Positions 49,993 through 59,497 of a stretch of 64,000 nt of DNA are shown piece after piece (within the stretch, counting starts at the first letter, position 1; every line of letters starts with the position of its first letter). Made by a program: the position numbers and the translations under genes. Location: positions 1 to 64,000 of the forward strand of contig NZ_SMRU01000023.1 in NCBI RefSeq assembly GCF_004354015.1. The letters run 5' to 3'. Below the pieces are notes generated by a model. The model saw only the letters and a list, made by a program, of their open reading frames with translations, was not told where the DNA came from and ran no database searches. Origin of the DNA: Arthrobacter terricola (GTDB taxonomy: Bacteria; Actinomycetota; Actinomycetes; Actinomycetales; Micrococcaceae).

Positions 49993-50598
49993 GTGGGGTA
50001 CGGATCAGGGCGTGACGCCCTCGTGCGGGCGACCATTGAAATTGTGGCCGAAAAGGGGCTCCAAGGCCTGTCCCACCGGTCGGTTGCCGCCCGGGCGGGC
50101 GTGCACCATGCGCTCGTGGGGCAGCACTTCGGCTCGCTGGATGCCCTGGTGGCTGCCGCCACCGAGGTTGCAGTGGAACGCTCGATCCGGGAGACGGGGC
50201 TTGCCGGCACCGCTGATTTCGATGAGGCCTTCGCTGACACGATGCTGGAGTCGCTCACGTCAGATCCCGAGATAGAGATGTTCCAGGCGCAGATGGTGCT
50301 CGAGGCGCCACGGAGGCCGGAGATCCGCGCCCTGGTTGAACGTCTTTACGACAACTACATCACCGCCGTCGAGCACCGGCTCCGGGCGCGGGGCATCAAC
50401 ACTTCCGACGGCTCCCACCGGGAACTGGGCCGGGTCGTCTTCGGCGCCCTCAACGGGCTGGTCCTGCAATTCCTCGCCGTCGGCAGCACCGAACCGGTCC
50501 GGGAGGCCATCGTCGAGGTGGGCCGCCTGCTCACGAACATCCTCCCGGACGACAAGCGCCCGGGCGAGGACACCGGCCCAGCCGATAACGCCGAATAA
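49993..50598 (+). CDS. TetR/AcrR family transcriptional regulator
   Basis: 202 residues from GTG 49993. Helix-turn-helix: GYGSGRDALVRATIEIVAEK, GLQGLSHRSVAARAGVHHAL, VGQHFGSLDALVAAATEVAV. The C-terminal ligand-binding domain is complete (MFQAQMVLEAPRRPEIRALV, GRVVFGALNGLVLQFLAVGS). It probably represses a neighbouring or distant gene; the ligand is unknown. The immediately preceding domain fragment is a duplicate of its own HTH. Confidence 0.85.
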   Translation: MGYGSGRDALVRATIEIVAEKGLQGLSHRSVAARAGVHHALVGQHFGSLDALVAAATEVAVERSIRETGLAGTADFDEAFADTMLESLTSDPEIEMFQAQMVLEAPRRPEIRALVERLYDNYITAVEHRLRARGINTSDGSHRELGRVVFGALNGLVLQFLAVGSTEPVREAIVEVGRLLTNILPDDKRPGEDTGPADNAE

Positions 50599-51066
50599 AT
50601 AGCGGGCGCTGCGGTGCTGAGCACACCCCGGCCGAACTTTTCAAACGGGTCCCGTCCGCGGGTGCACAGGCTGGTGCCACTGCAGGTACGAGGGCCCGGC
50701 CGCCACGGGCCGGCGGCACCACGCCAAAGGCCGCCATGGCCGGGCCGGCGGCGGTACTGCCCGGCAACGCCGCCAACCTTGCAAATCTAAAACTCCCGCC
50801 GTGGCGGGATCACACCGACGAACACCAGTGCACGCTCCGCCTCAAGCCCCTTCCGCTAGAAGTGCCAGATCGACAAGACCTTGGCGGCCGTGATGCGGAA
50901 CGCGCATCTCCGGGACTCGCAGATACCGGCGGACGTGCGTGGCGGAGGTTTTGGCGCCCGTCAAGGAGCGCGGTCCGCAGGTCGGTCCTTTCTGCATTCC
51001 TGCGGAAAATAAGCCACCGCGCATCCCAGGCGGTCATGATCAGGTCGGCAGATTCAACAAAACTCT
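50599..51066. other. Intergenic region, no supported gene
   Basis: The 468 bases after the TetR gene have no convincing frame. The segment is a probable terminator/spacer between two independent units. Confidence 0.3.
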
Positions 51067-51116
51067 ACGTTTGTCTAGTCTAGCTATTGACACCCGAAAC
51101 TAGACAAACGTATATT
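51067..51116 (+). promoter_or_regulatory. Sigma-70-type promoter inside a 13-base inverted repeat
   Basis: TTGACA at 51087-51092, an 18-base spacer and TATATT at 51111-51116 form a near-consensus promoter. It lies within an inverted repeat: ACGTTTGTCTAGT (51067-51079) and ACTAGACAAACGT (51099-51111), loop 19. The right arm covers the spacer and the first base of the -10 box, so a dimeric repressor here would block transcription of the ABC operon that starts at 51284. The FadR-type regulator at 58574-59287 is the obvious candidate. Confidence 0.8.
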
Positions 51117-51283
51117 TTTGGAAAACGTGCTGACCGTCACAGAAACAGAGGGCGGCCGTCCAGCTCAATTCCCCCTTCGATACCCCGGCTGATACTGCGC
51201 CGTCCAATGGCGGACCGCTGTGTTCATTGCGCACGTGCCCGGGGCGTCCACGAATCCGTCGTCGTCAAATTTTGAGGAGTCCC

Positions 51284-52258
51284 ATGAAAGTCACCGCACT
51301 GATCCGAGCCGCTGCCTTTGCGACGGCAGCCGCCGCCCTGCTGTCCGGCTGCGCCTCTTCCGGAGGCAGCGCAGCCTCAGGTGGCGCCACGAGCAAAGGA
51401 GCTCTGGCCATGAGTTTTCCCACCCAGGATGTGAATATCTGGAAGCAGCAGCTCGACCTGATGCAGCCGATCGTCAAGAAGGCCGGTTATGAGTTGCTTT
51501 CCGATAACCCGAACTGGGACATCCAGACCCAGGTGAACGACTGGACCAGCTGGATCCAGCGGGGAGATGTCAAGGCCATCATGGGCTTCCCGGTGCAGGC
51601 GGACTCGATGGTCTCCGTCACTGCCCAAGCGAAATCAGCCGATATTCCCGTGATCGGCTACGCCGGATCCTGGGACGGCACGTCCGCCAAGCTCGTCCTT
51701 GACGTCAAGGGCGCCGGCGCGGAGGTTGGCGAAGCGGCAGGAAAATGGATCAAAGGCAAGTTCGGCAGCCAGACTGTGGAGGTCGGGCTCCTGGCCGACA
51801 CGAGGGCCGATCTGGGCCGGCTGCAGGCAGCGGGCATCACCGAAGGACTGAAGGCCAGCGGCGCCAACACCTCCGTTTACAACCTGGAAGCTTCTTCCCG
51901 GGATGATGGCTACAAGGCCGCACAGACGCAACTGGTGGCGCACCCCCAGACCAAGGTCTGGCTCGGCATCGGCGCGGACATGACGCTCGGAGCACGGCAG
52001 GCCGTCATTGACAGCGGGGTCAGCCCGAGCGATCCGAGCCGGTATGTCTCTGCCACGGACGGCAACGACGAGGTCTACAAACTCATTCAGTCCGGAAACG
52101 ACATCTGGCGCGAGACACAGGTCTGGTCTCCCGAGGACCTCGCGGAAGCCGACGCCAAGCTTCTAATTTCCGCCGCCGAGGGCACCCCCAGCGGTGACAT
52201 CAACGTTCCCACCAGGCATGTCACGAAGGACACCGCGGCCGGGATGATGTCAAAATGA
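51284..52258 (+). CDS. Sugar-type ABC transporter substrate-binding lipoprotein
   Basis: 324 residues, start ATG after GAGGAGTCCC. Signal sequence with lipobox LLSGC (Cys23), then the periplasmic-binding-type 1 (RbsB-like) domain: IMGFPVQADSMVSVTAQAKS, ADIPVIGYAGSWDGTSAKLV, RLQAAGITEGLKASGANTSV and VWLGIGADMTLGARQAVIDS. It would deliver the ligand, a sugar or a glycosylated or amide compound, to the permease. The 3' end overlaps the ATPase gene. Confidence 0.92.
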   Translation: MKVTALIRAAAFATAAAALLSGCASSGGSAASGGATSKGALAMSFPTQDVNIWKQQLDLMQPIVKKAGYELLSDNPNWDIQTQVNDWTSWIQRGDVKAIMGFPVQADSMVSVTAQAKSADIPVIGYAGSWDGTSAKLVLDVKGAGAEVGEAAGKWIKGKFGSQTVEVGLLADTRADLGRLQAAGITEGLKASGANTSVYNLEASSRDDGYKAAQTQLVAHPQTKVWLGIGADMTLGARQAVIDSGVSPSDPSRYVSATDGNDEVYKLIQSGNDIWRETQVWSPEDLAEADAKLLISAAEGTPSGDINVPTRHVTKDTAAGMMSK

Positions 52259-53814
52259 TCGGCGCGGCGCCTGCGATGGACCCGGCGCTTCCTGCCGGCG
52301 CGCCCGCGCTTGAACGCGTGCACTTCCAGGACATGACGGTGGACTTCGGTGCCACCCGCGCCGTGGACAACTTTTCGCTGGCCATGCTCCCCGGGGAAAT
52401 CGTGGGGCTTCTGGGCCACAACGGCGCCGGGAAATCCACGGTGCTCAATGTCGCGACAGGTGCTGTGGCGCCGACCGGAGGGTCGTTCGCCGTCGACGGG
52501 GTCGAGGTCCCGCGGGGAAGCTCGCCCCGGGCATTCGCGGAACTTGGCGTCACCGTCGTTCACCAGGAGCCCGCCCTGGCGAAGAACCTGAGCGTTTTCG
52601 ACAACCTGGAATTGGGCCGCAGCAGAAAGGGCGGACGCGACGCCCGGCGGCACACTGCCCGGGCCGTCCTGTCCAAAGTGGGGGCCGGAATCGACCTTGA
52701 CCGTCCCGTCTCCACGCTGTCACTGGGCCAACGGCAGCTTGTGGACCTGGCACGCGGGGTAATGGAGGGAGAAATCAAGGTCCTGCTGCTCGATGAGCCG
52801 ACCGCAGCTCTCGGAGCCCAGGAAACCGCAGCCCTGCACGGTCTCATCCGCGAGTTCGCTGCCGCAGGTACCGCCGTCATCTACGTGTCCCACAGGTTGC
52901 CGGACATCCTGGATGTCTGCACCCGAATCGTTGTGATGAGCGGCGGGCGGCAAATCATTGACCGTCCGGCCGCCGGGATCACCGCCCGCGACCTGGCCCA
53001 GGCACTGGCGCCGGGGATATCCAAGCCGGAACTCACCGACACATCAAAAGATAAGACCGCGATCGAGCTGCCGTTCGGCAGCTCCCGGATCCAGGCACGG
53101 ACCGGGGAAGTGGTGGGCCTTTTCGGCATGGCTTCCGGTGAGCAGTTCTCGCTCCTCGAAGACCTTTACGGGGTCGGCAGGCCGATGACCGGTGTCCTCC
53201 TGGACGGGGAGGCCTATCAACCGGCCAAGCCCCTGGATGCGCTGCGCCGCGGGATCCACTACGTCCCCGCAGACCGGGAACGGGACGGTCTCCTGCCGAC
53301 AGTTTCGGCGAAAATGAACGTTTTGCTCCCGTGGCTTTCCCACATGGGAGCGGGATGGTGGGTGGGTGGTGCCGGGAAGGGCATGTATTCCGGTTCCCGG
53401 AACGAACTGAATGTCCACGGGCCGACGGGCGAGGAGCCCATCGCGGAATTCAGCGGAGGAAACCGGCAAAAGCACCTCCTGGCGCGCTGGATGTTCCCGA
53501 AGCGGCCCCGGTTGTTGCTGCTCGCCCAACCCACCCAAGGGGTCGACTTCGGCGCCAAGGTCGACATCGTCCGTGCACTGCGCCGCTTGGCCGCCGAAGG
53601 TACCACCGCGCTCGTCGCGTCGGCAGAATCCGACGAAATCGCGAGCATGTGCGACCGGAGCTACGTCATCTACAAGGACAGGCTCCGTGAACTCCGCGGA
53701 CAAAAGGTCAGCGACGAGAACCTGCTGGAAAGCCTGCTCTCCCTGGCTGCCGGAAACGAACCCGACCCAACAACCGTCCCCTTCAAAGATTCCGATAGAA
53801 AGCAACTCCCGTGA
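52255..53814 (+). CDS. Sugar-type ABC transporter ATP-binding protein (duplicated NBD)
   Basis: 519 residues with two nucleotide-binding halves. The first is intact: Walker A GHNGAGKST near 59-67, signature LSLGQRQLV near 158-166, Walker B VLLLDEPTAAL near 177-187. The second is degenerate (GLFGMASGEQF in place of Walker A; FSGGNRQKHLLARWMF signature; LLLAQPTQGVDFGAK where a glutamate is usual), which is the normal state for RbsA/MglA-type ATPases but further reduced here. Start overlaps the preceding stop (ATGA). Confidence 0.9.
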   Translation: MIGAAPAMDPALPAGAPALERVHFQDMTVDFGATRAVDNFSLAMLPGEIVGLLGHNGAGKSTVLNVATGAVAPTGGSFAVDGVEVPRGSSPRAFAELGVTVVHQEPALAKNLSVFDNLELGRSRKGGRDARRHTARAVLSKVGAGIDLDRPVSTLSLGQRQLVDLARGVMEGEIKVLLLDEPTAALGAQETAALHGLIREFAAAGTAVIYVSHRLPDILDVCTRIVVMSGGRQIIDRPAAGITARDLAQALAPGISKPELTDTSKDKTAIELPFGSSRIQARTGEVVGLFGMASGEQFSLLEDLYGVGRPMTGVLLDGEAYQPAKPLDALRRGIHYVPADRERDGLLPTVSAKMNVLLPWLSHMGAGWWVGGAGKGMYSGSRNELNVHGPTGEEPIAEFSGGNRQKHLLARWMFPKRPRLLLLAQPTQGVDFGAKVDIVRALRRLAAEGTTALVASAESDEIASMCDRSYVIYKDRLRELRGQKVSDENLLESLLSLAAGNEPDPTTVPFKDSDRKQLP

Positions 53815-54839
53815 GCATTGAGAAAATCAAGATTGTTCTGGCCCGGAACGGCGTTTTCGGCGCTCTGATCCTCATGGCGTTGATTTTCGGCGCCATCAAC
53901 CCCCGGTTCCTGTCCTTTAACAACGGCTCGACCATCCTGCAACAAATCGCCGAACTGGGGATCATCTCGCTCCCGGTAGCGTTCGTCGTCATGATGGGAT
54001 GCGCAGACCTCTCGGTCGGGGCAATCGCCTCATGCTCGGCGGTCATCGCCGGATACGCACTGCTGGGCAGCCACAATGTCATCATCGGAATGCTGGCGGG
54101 GCTGGCGTTCGGGGTCCTCGCCGGGGCGATCAACGGATTCCTGGTGGCTTATCTGCGACTGAACACCTTCGTCGTGACGTTGGGGTTCCTGAACGTCTGG
54201 AACGGTCTGGCGTTCCTGCTCAGTGGCGGAAAAACGCTCACCGGATTACCTGCCGGGTTCACCCGGCTCGGCACCTTCTTCATCGGCTTCGTGCCGCTGC
54301 AGATCGCCGTCCTGATCGTCGCCGTCGCAGCCGCCTGGTACATCCTTAACCACACGGCCAAGGGAAAGCAGATCCTTGCGGTGGGCGGCAACAACCGGGC
54401 CGCCCACCTGATGGGGGTCCGGGTCGAAGCGACGAAGTTCCGGGTTTTCGTCGTCACCGGGGCCCTCTCTGCCCTGGCCGGCATGATGCTGTCCGCCAAA
54501 CTTGCCGCCGTCAGCCCCTCTGTCGGCAACGGCATGGAACTCACCGCCCTGATCGTCGTGCTGCTGGGCGGGATCGCGTTCGAAGGCGGAACCGGGCGGA
54601 TCAGCGGGGTGGTCGCCGGACTGCTGTTCGTCGGGGTCCTGCGAAACGGTCTCGTGATTCTTGGCGTATCGGCCTACCTCCAGACCATCCTGGTAGGACT
54701 GACACTCGTTGTGGCCGTCGCGCTGGACAAATCGATCCAACGAATCATCCGCTCGGCGTGGCAATCCAGGGCCAGAAAGCTCGTCCAACAGGACAGCGCC
54801 GGAGCACGCAGCCTGGAACTTGTCTCCCCGGGCAAATAG
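53811..54839 (+). CDS. Sugar-type ABC transporter permease (RbsC-like)
   Basis: 342 residues, about eight to ten membrane helices, with the family loop GNNRAAHLMGVRVEATKFRV (G-N-N-x-x-A-A) near 194-213 contacting the ATPase, and FVVMMGCADLSVGAIASCSA near 58-77. Member of the binding-protein-dependent transport family 2. Overlaps the ATPase gene by 4 bases, so the three genes form a coupled unit. Confidence 0.93.
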   Translation: MSIEKIKIVLARNGVFGALILMALIFGAINPRFLSFNNGSTILQQIAELGIISLPVAFVVMMGCADLSVGAIASCSAVIAGYALLGSHNVIIGMLAGLAFGVLAGAINGFLVAYLRLNTFVVTLGFLNVWNGLAFLLSGGKTLTGLPAGFTRLGTFFIGFVPLQIAVLIVAVAAAWYILNHTAKGKQILAVGGNNRAAHLMGVRVEATKFRVFVVTGALSALAGMMLSAKLAAVSPSVGNGMELTALIVVLLGGIAFEGGTGRISGVVAGLLFVGVLRNGLVILGVSAYLQTILVGLTLVVAVALDKSIQRIIRSAWQSRARKLVQQDSAGARSLELVSPGK

Positions 54840-54971
54840 TTCCACCATCGGGCAACAGCAAATACGACCGCCGACGGTGCACAACCGTGGGCTGACACGT
54901 GCGGGACACCAACAACAGGCTTTCCGCACACGGCTCCCCGGAGCCCGGGCATTGAACAACAAGGAGTATTG

Positions 54972-56534
54972 ATGTCGACCGTTTTTCTCAACGGGGAAAT
55001 CTACACAGGGAACAGAAACCAGCCGTGGGCCGAGGCACTGATGGTCAGGGACGGCAAGATCGAGGCCGTGGGTGCCAGTACGGATGTCCTTGCTGCCGCG
55101 GGGCCTGGACCGGAAGTGGTCGACCTGAAAGGACGCATGGTCATGCCCGGCATCCACGATGCGCACCTGCATCTGTTGTTCAGTGGCCTGAAATTCAAAT
55201 ACGAGGCCCGGCTCTCGCCCGATGCCGACGCCGAACGGATCATTGCGGAACTCAAAAGCTGCTCCTGCACCGGACCAAAAGACCAGCACGGGAACCAATG
55301 GATTATCGGCGGCGAGTTCGTACCCGCCAACTTCACCCACGGCGTCGACAACACCCTCCTCAGCGAGGCATTCCCCGACACCCCCGTGTACCTCTTCGAC
55401 TATTCGATCCATCACGGACTGGCGAACGCCAAGGCCCTTGAACTGGCAGGGCTGGCCACCGATCCGGTGCAGGACAATCCCGGCGGCCGGCTCATGCGTG
55501 ACTCCACGACCGGCCACCTCACCGGCGAGCTGGTCGAGCAGGCAACCTGGCCGGTGCAAAGCGCCATCCCGGACTACCCGCAGGAGGTCTACCTCGACGC
55601 GGTCCGCTGGGCTGTGGGCCGGTGCCACGAGTTCGGCATCACCTCCGTCCAGGAAGCCTCAGCCTCGCCCCAGACCCTGGCAGCGCTGAGGACCCTGGAC
55701 ACCGGCGGAGAACTCAAGCTCCGGGTAGCCGCCCACCTGGTATGGCGCGAGGAAGGCTTCGGCATGGCCACCGCCGCCGAACTGGAAGCACTCATCTCGG
55801 ATCGGCGTGCCTGGGCGAGCCCCCACGTGGACACCTCCTTCATCAAAATCTGGCTGGACGGCGCTCCGCTGCCCCCGCACTACACGCAGTCGGACCTGCT
55901 CGAGGACGAAATCGATGACTCAAAAATCCTCGTCCCGCCGGATGAACTGGTCGAAGCCCTGGCCAAATTCGACGCAGACGGCCTGCAGGTAAAGATCCAC
56001 TGCGCAGGAGAAGGCGCCATCCGCGCTGCGCTGGATGCCATAGAACACGTACGCCGGATCAACGGAACAGACGGACCCACCCATGAACTCGCCCACGCCG
56101 GCTTCATCAGCGAAGCGGACTACTCCAGGCTTGCCGCACTGGACGTGATCGCTGAAATGTCACCTGCCCTCTGGCACATTCCGGAGTTCGGCCTTCAGGA
56201 CGGTTTCCGGTTCAAGTCCGTCCTGGCCCATCAACGTAAGCTCACGGTCGGCTCGGACTGGATCGTGCTTCCCAGCCCGAACCTGTTCCCTGGCATCCAG
56301 GGCATGCTTGAACACGGTCAGGAGTCCGTCGACCTCGCCACCGCGCTTGAAGCCGTGACCCTGGCCGGCGCCAAAGCCGTGGGCAAAGAAGACATCCAAG
56401 GAACCCTCGAGACCGGAAAATCAGCAGACTTCATCGTGCTTGACCGGAATCTGTTCGCCATCCCCACGTCAGAGATCGGCGCCACGGTTGTCGGCATGAC
56501 CGTCTTCGAAGGCGACATCGTTTACCAAGCCTGA
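54972..56534 (+). CDS. Amidohydrolase family protein (YtcJ-like)
   Basis: 520 residues, start at ATG with AAGGAGTATTG upstream. The composite beta domain (FLNGEIYTGNRNQPWAEALM) and the metal-dependent core with HLH at residues 65-67 (GIHDAHLHLLF) identify the amidohydrolase-3/YtcJ subgroup. Other likely metal or catalytic contacts: KIHCAGEGAIRAALDAIEHV, ELAHAGFISEADYSRLAALD, VGSDWIVLPSPNLFPG. It hydrolyses an amide, ester or lactone of the imported compound. Part of the ABC operon by spacing (132 bases). Confidence 0.88.
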   Translation: MSTVFLNGEIYTGNRNQPWAEALMVRDGKIEAVGASTDVLAAAGPGPEVVDLKGRMVMPGIHDAHLHLLFSGLKFKYEARLSPDADAERIIAELKSCSCTGPKDQHGNQWIIGGEFVPANFTHGVDNTLLSEAFPDTPVYLFDYSIHHGLANAKALELAGLATDPVQDNPGGRLMRDSTTGHLTGELVEQATWPVQSAIPDYPQEVYLDAVRWAVGRCHEFGITSVQEASASPQTLAALRTLDTGGELKLRVAAHLVWREEGFGMATAAELEALISDRRAWASPHVDTSFIKIWLDGAPLPPHYTQSDLLEDEIDDSKILVPPDELVEALAKFDADGLQVKIHCAGEGAIRAALDAIEHVRRINGTDGPTHELAHAGFISEADYSRLAALDVIAEMSPALWHIPEFGLQDGFRFKSVLAHQRKLTVGSDWIVLPSPNLFPGIQGMLEHGQESVDLATALEAVTLAGAKAVGKEDIQGTLETGKSADFIVLDRNLFAIPTSEIGATVVGMTVFEGDIVYQA

Positions 56535-56600
56535 TCACCCAAATCGACCACCCCGCTTTTGCATCCACCGGCACAACAACACCCCTAGCAAGGAAGAAAC

Positions 56601-57419
56601 ATGAGCCCTGAACACACGTCAAAACCCGTCGCCATCGTCACCGGAGGCGGGACCGGGATCGGATCCGCCACCGCGGCCCAGCTCCGGCAAACCGGCTGGA
56701 ATGTCGCAATCTGCGGCCGCCGTCCACAGCTTCTGGAGGAGACAGCTGCAGCCACCGGCGCCCTTCCCATCGCCCTGGACATGAGCGACGAAGACAGCGC
56801 CGGCGACCTCGTAAACGCCGTCATCGGAAAATTCGGACGCGTGGACGGACTCGTGCTCAATGCCGCCGTCGCACACGCCGGCCGCTTCATGGACACCACG
56901 GATTCCTTGTGGCGCGACATGCTGGAAACGAACCTCCTGGGCGCTGCCCGGCTGACCAGGGCCGTCCTGCCCCACTTCGACAAAACAGGGGGCTCCATCG
57001 TCGGTGTCGCATCCCTCGCCGCGCTGCGGGCAAGTTCCTTCATGAGCGGCTATGCAGCCTCCAAAGCCGGTCTGGGCCTCATGCTCCAATCGGTCGCCGT
57101 CGAATTCGGGCACAAGGGCGTCCGCGCCAACCTGGTGTGCCCCGGGCTGATCAAAACCCAGATGTCCGCCACGGCACTGATGACCGTCGCGCAACAACGC
57201 GACATTACCCTCGATGCCGCTTACGAGACGGCCACCCAGCATGTGCCGGCCCGACGGGCCGGGCATCCCTCCGAAATCGCTTCAGTCATCGCCTTCCTCC
57301 TCTCCGAAGGCGCCTCGTACCTCACCGGCGCGATCATCCCCATCGACGGGGGAGCGTCCGCCGTGGATGTCGCCGCCCTGTTGTACGAACAAGACCACAA
57401 AACCGCCAGCATAGTGTGA
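56601..57419 (+). CDS. SDR family oxidoreductase
   Basis: 272 residues: TGGGTGIG at 14-21, LNAAVAHAGR near 86-95, catalytic Ser near 138 (VASLAALRA) and Tyr151-x-x-x-Lys155 (YAASKAGLGL). The C-terminal block is SEGASYLTGAIIPIDGGASA, typical of the FabG/3-ketoacyl reductase-like group. It reduces or oxidises a product of the pathway with NAD(P). It follows the amidohydrolase by 66 bases and ends at the stem-loop terminator. Confidence 0.9.
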   Translation: MSPEHTSKPVAIVTGGGTGIGSATAAQLRQTGWNVAICGRRPQLLEETAAATGALPIALDMSDEDSAGDLVNAVIGKFGRVDGLVLNAAVAHAGRFMDTTDSLWRDMLETNLLGAARLTRAVLPHFDKTGGSIVGVASLAALRASSFMSGYAASKAGLGLMLQSVAVEFGHKGVRANLVCPGLIKTQMSATALMTVAQQRDITLDAAYETATQHVPARRAGHPSEIASVIAFLLSEGASYLTGAIIPIDGGASAVDVAALLYEQDHKTASIV

Positions 57420-57425
57420 AAGCCG

Positions 57426-57469
57426 AGGGTTCCGGAGCCGCCCGAACAGGCGCGCGGCTCCGGAACCCT
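57426..57469 (+). terminator. Strong stem-loop terminator
   Basis: A perfect 16-base inverted repeat (AGGGTTCCGGAGCCGC / GCGGCTCCGGAACCCT) with a 12-base loop starts 7 bases after the SDR stop codon. It ends the ABC-amidohydrolase-SDR transcription unit. Confidence 0.85.
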
Positions 57470-58181
57470 GGCCGAACCTCAAGAACAGCCGATACCACGG
57501 GAAGGCATCTCCATCCGGAACCGGCCAACCACGGCACGAATCCTGAACGATTGAGGAATCACCGCCCCAAAGATAAGCCGGGGCGGGTCCACGCATCCAT
57601 ACCGCCGGCGCTCGAGAGCTGGTCCGGCTACCCTCTGACATTCAGTGACCTTGGCCAAGCCCATTGCAGGACAGAAAATGACGTGTTCCACGTTTACGTG
57701 GTTGCCGACGCAGTGGGGTGCTTATGCAGTCCTTGGCCCGGTGGCCGGCTGCCCGGCGGCCACCGGGCGCATCGATCCGGGCTTCCCGGACTTGATCCAA
57801 CCACTAGGAACATGGGACTAGCGTTCGCTTGCTTTGAGGTCACTTTCCGTCGGCTCGAACCAAGAACCAGTGGGTGGTGGCGGCTTCGATGGCGCTGCGG
57901 CTGTAGAGAAGCGGGAAGGATTCGCCGTTGGCCCAGGTGGACAGCAGATCAGCGTAGTGCGGGGAGCGAGGGTCACCGGACTGGCCGGGAGCAAGACAGG
58001 AAATGCCCATAAAGCGTGCCCGCGGGACACCAGGCTTGAGTGCGTTATGCGCGGCGGCAACACGGAGGGCGGGCGGCCCCGCCGTTGGAACCGAGGAACG
58101 GCCGGGATGGCGCGTGAGGGCCAGCCCGTGAGTGCAGTCTGAAGCTGCGTTCACGAACCCGTGGGCGGGTCCCGGATCCCT
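57470..58181. other. Intergenic region, no supported gene
   Basis: 712 bases with no convincing frame. Open stretches on both strands (for example near 57830-58140) are Arg/Pro/Ser-rich shadows. A GACGTGTTCCACGTTTACGTGG element at 57679-57700 contains ACGTG-type half sites but has no clear partner gene. Confidence 0.3.
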
Positions 58182-58551
58182 TCAAGCCTGGGTGATGTGC
58201 CGGTAGGAGAGGAGCGCGAAGGCACCGCCTACAAACGCTCCGGCGATAGTCGCGACCGCCCACGGATTGCCCGTGTGGCCGAGGCCGGCTAGCCAGAACG
58301 CCGGACCCACCCGAAACCATGAAGGCCACGACGCCGGTGACCAGTGCCCGGTTCCTGGACGTGACCTCTTCCGCAACCGCCAGCTTGGCGACGATCACCG
58401 CGTAGGCAACCACAAGGCCAAGAACCGACAACACGATCAGTTCAAGGACCAGGTAGACGGCGTAGTAAACGACGAAGACGGGACGGTGGGTCGGCAGTGT
58501 CCAGCTCGGCGGATGGATCGGCGCCGCGATGGGAGATTGCGATCGCGGCAT
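58182..58551 (-). pseudogene. Membrane protein broken by a frameshift
   Basis: From 58551 the frame reads PIHPPSWTLPTHRPVFVVYY and AVYLVLELIVLSVLGLVVAY, then RNRALVTGVVAFMVS; after an indel near 58300-58310 the next frame gives VGPAFWLAGLGHTGNPWAVA and TIAGAFVGGAFALLSYRHIT before a stop. Together they form a four-helix membrane protein of about 122 residues. Upstream and downstream neighbours are unrelated. The indel may be real or a sequencing error. Confidence 0.55.
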
Positions 58552-58573
58552 GGTGAAGCCCGATCCCGGTCCA

Positions 58574-59287
58574 CTAGGCGGGGTCATTGGACATTAGTCC
58601 GTCGACAAACCGGCGGAGCATGGTTCTTGTGTAGTTGATATGCCGGGACATTTCCTGGCAAGCTCTGGGAGCATCCCCGTCCCTGATGGCTTCATAGATT
58701 GCCATGTGCTGTTGGGCGTCTGCTTCAACGGGGTCCTCGTATTTACCGATTTCGACGGGCACAAAGAATTCGCCGCGTGCCTGTCTGGCCGCTTGTGCCA
58801 GCCGGACGCTGCCGGATGCGCCCCCGATGATCTCATGGAAGGCTGAGTCGGCCTGGCGGAATTCTCCGCGGTTTGCTGCTTGGCTCTGTTGAGTGATGGC
58901 GGCTTTCAATTTCTTCAGGTCATCATCGGAGCGCCGTTCAGCTGCGAGCGCTGCCGCATGGGTCTCGATTGCCAGACGAAGCTCGGTGATGTCGTCGAGT
59001 TCCCCCACCCTCGCCACCATTTGTTTTCGCCACTCCGCCATCGGCTTATCGAGGTCCGTGACAAACGTGCCACCCGTCTTTCCCCGGCGGACTTCCAGAT
59101 AGCCGTCTTCCTGAAGTTTCCTCAAGGCTTCGCGCAGGCTCACCCTGCCCACACCCAGGCTCTCAGCGAGTTGCCGCTCCGGCGCTAATCGGTCTCCGGG
59201 ATTGAGCTCCCCGCGACCGATGCGGCCTTTGAGGTGGTCGATGATTCCTTCCGGCACGGAGGTTGATGAGGGAACTTCCACAGTCAT
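58574..59287 (-). CDS. FadR/GntR family transcriptional repressor
   Basis: 237 residues from ATG 59287. N-terminal winged helix: IIDHLKGRIGRGELNPGDRL, APERQLAESLGVGRVSLREA and LRKLQEDGYLEVRRGKTGGT; C-terminal FCD all-helical domain with acidic and His residues (LRLAIETHAAALAAERRSDD, ADSAFHEIIGGASGSVRLAQ) that can bind metal or carboxylate ligands. It lies between the two plus-strand halves of the catabolic cluster and likely represses both, binding the inverted repeat at 51067-51111. Confidence 0.88.
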   Translation of the reverse strand: MTVEVPSSTSVPEGIIDHLKGRIGRGELNPGDRLAPERQLAESLGVGRVSLREALRKLQEDGYLEVRRGKTGGTFVTDLDKPMAEWRKQMVARVGELDDITELRLAIETHAAALAAERRSDDDLKKLKAAITQQSQAANRGEFRQADSAFHEIIGGASGSVRLAQAARQARGEFFVPVEIGKYEDPVEADAQQHMAIYEAIRDGDAPRACQEMSRHINYTRTMLRRFVDGLMSNDPA

Positions 59288-59497
59288 AGGTTCTATTTTA
59301 AGGCCAAATGGCGCAAGGGCTTGACGTCGCAAACGTGTGCTGATTCACTGTTAATGGTTTTAGGTTCGGACTTCATACCTTTAGGGGCAAAGAGGCCCCC
59401 GGAAGTTCGACGCATCTTCGGCCCTGTCGCGCATGCTTCGTCTGCCGGTCAGCGCCCGTTCCCCATTCCCCGCTCACGTTTCTTCAGATTGGCTGCA

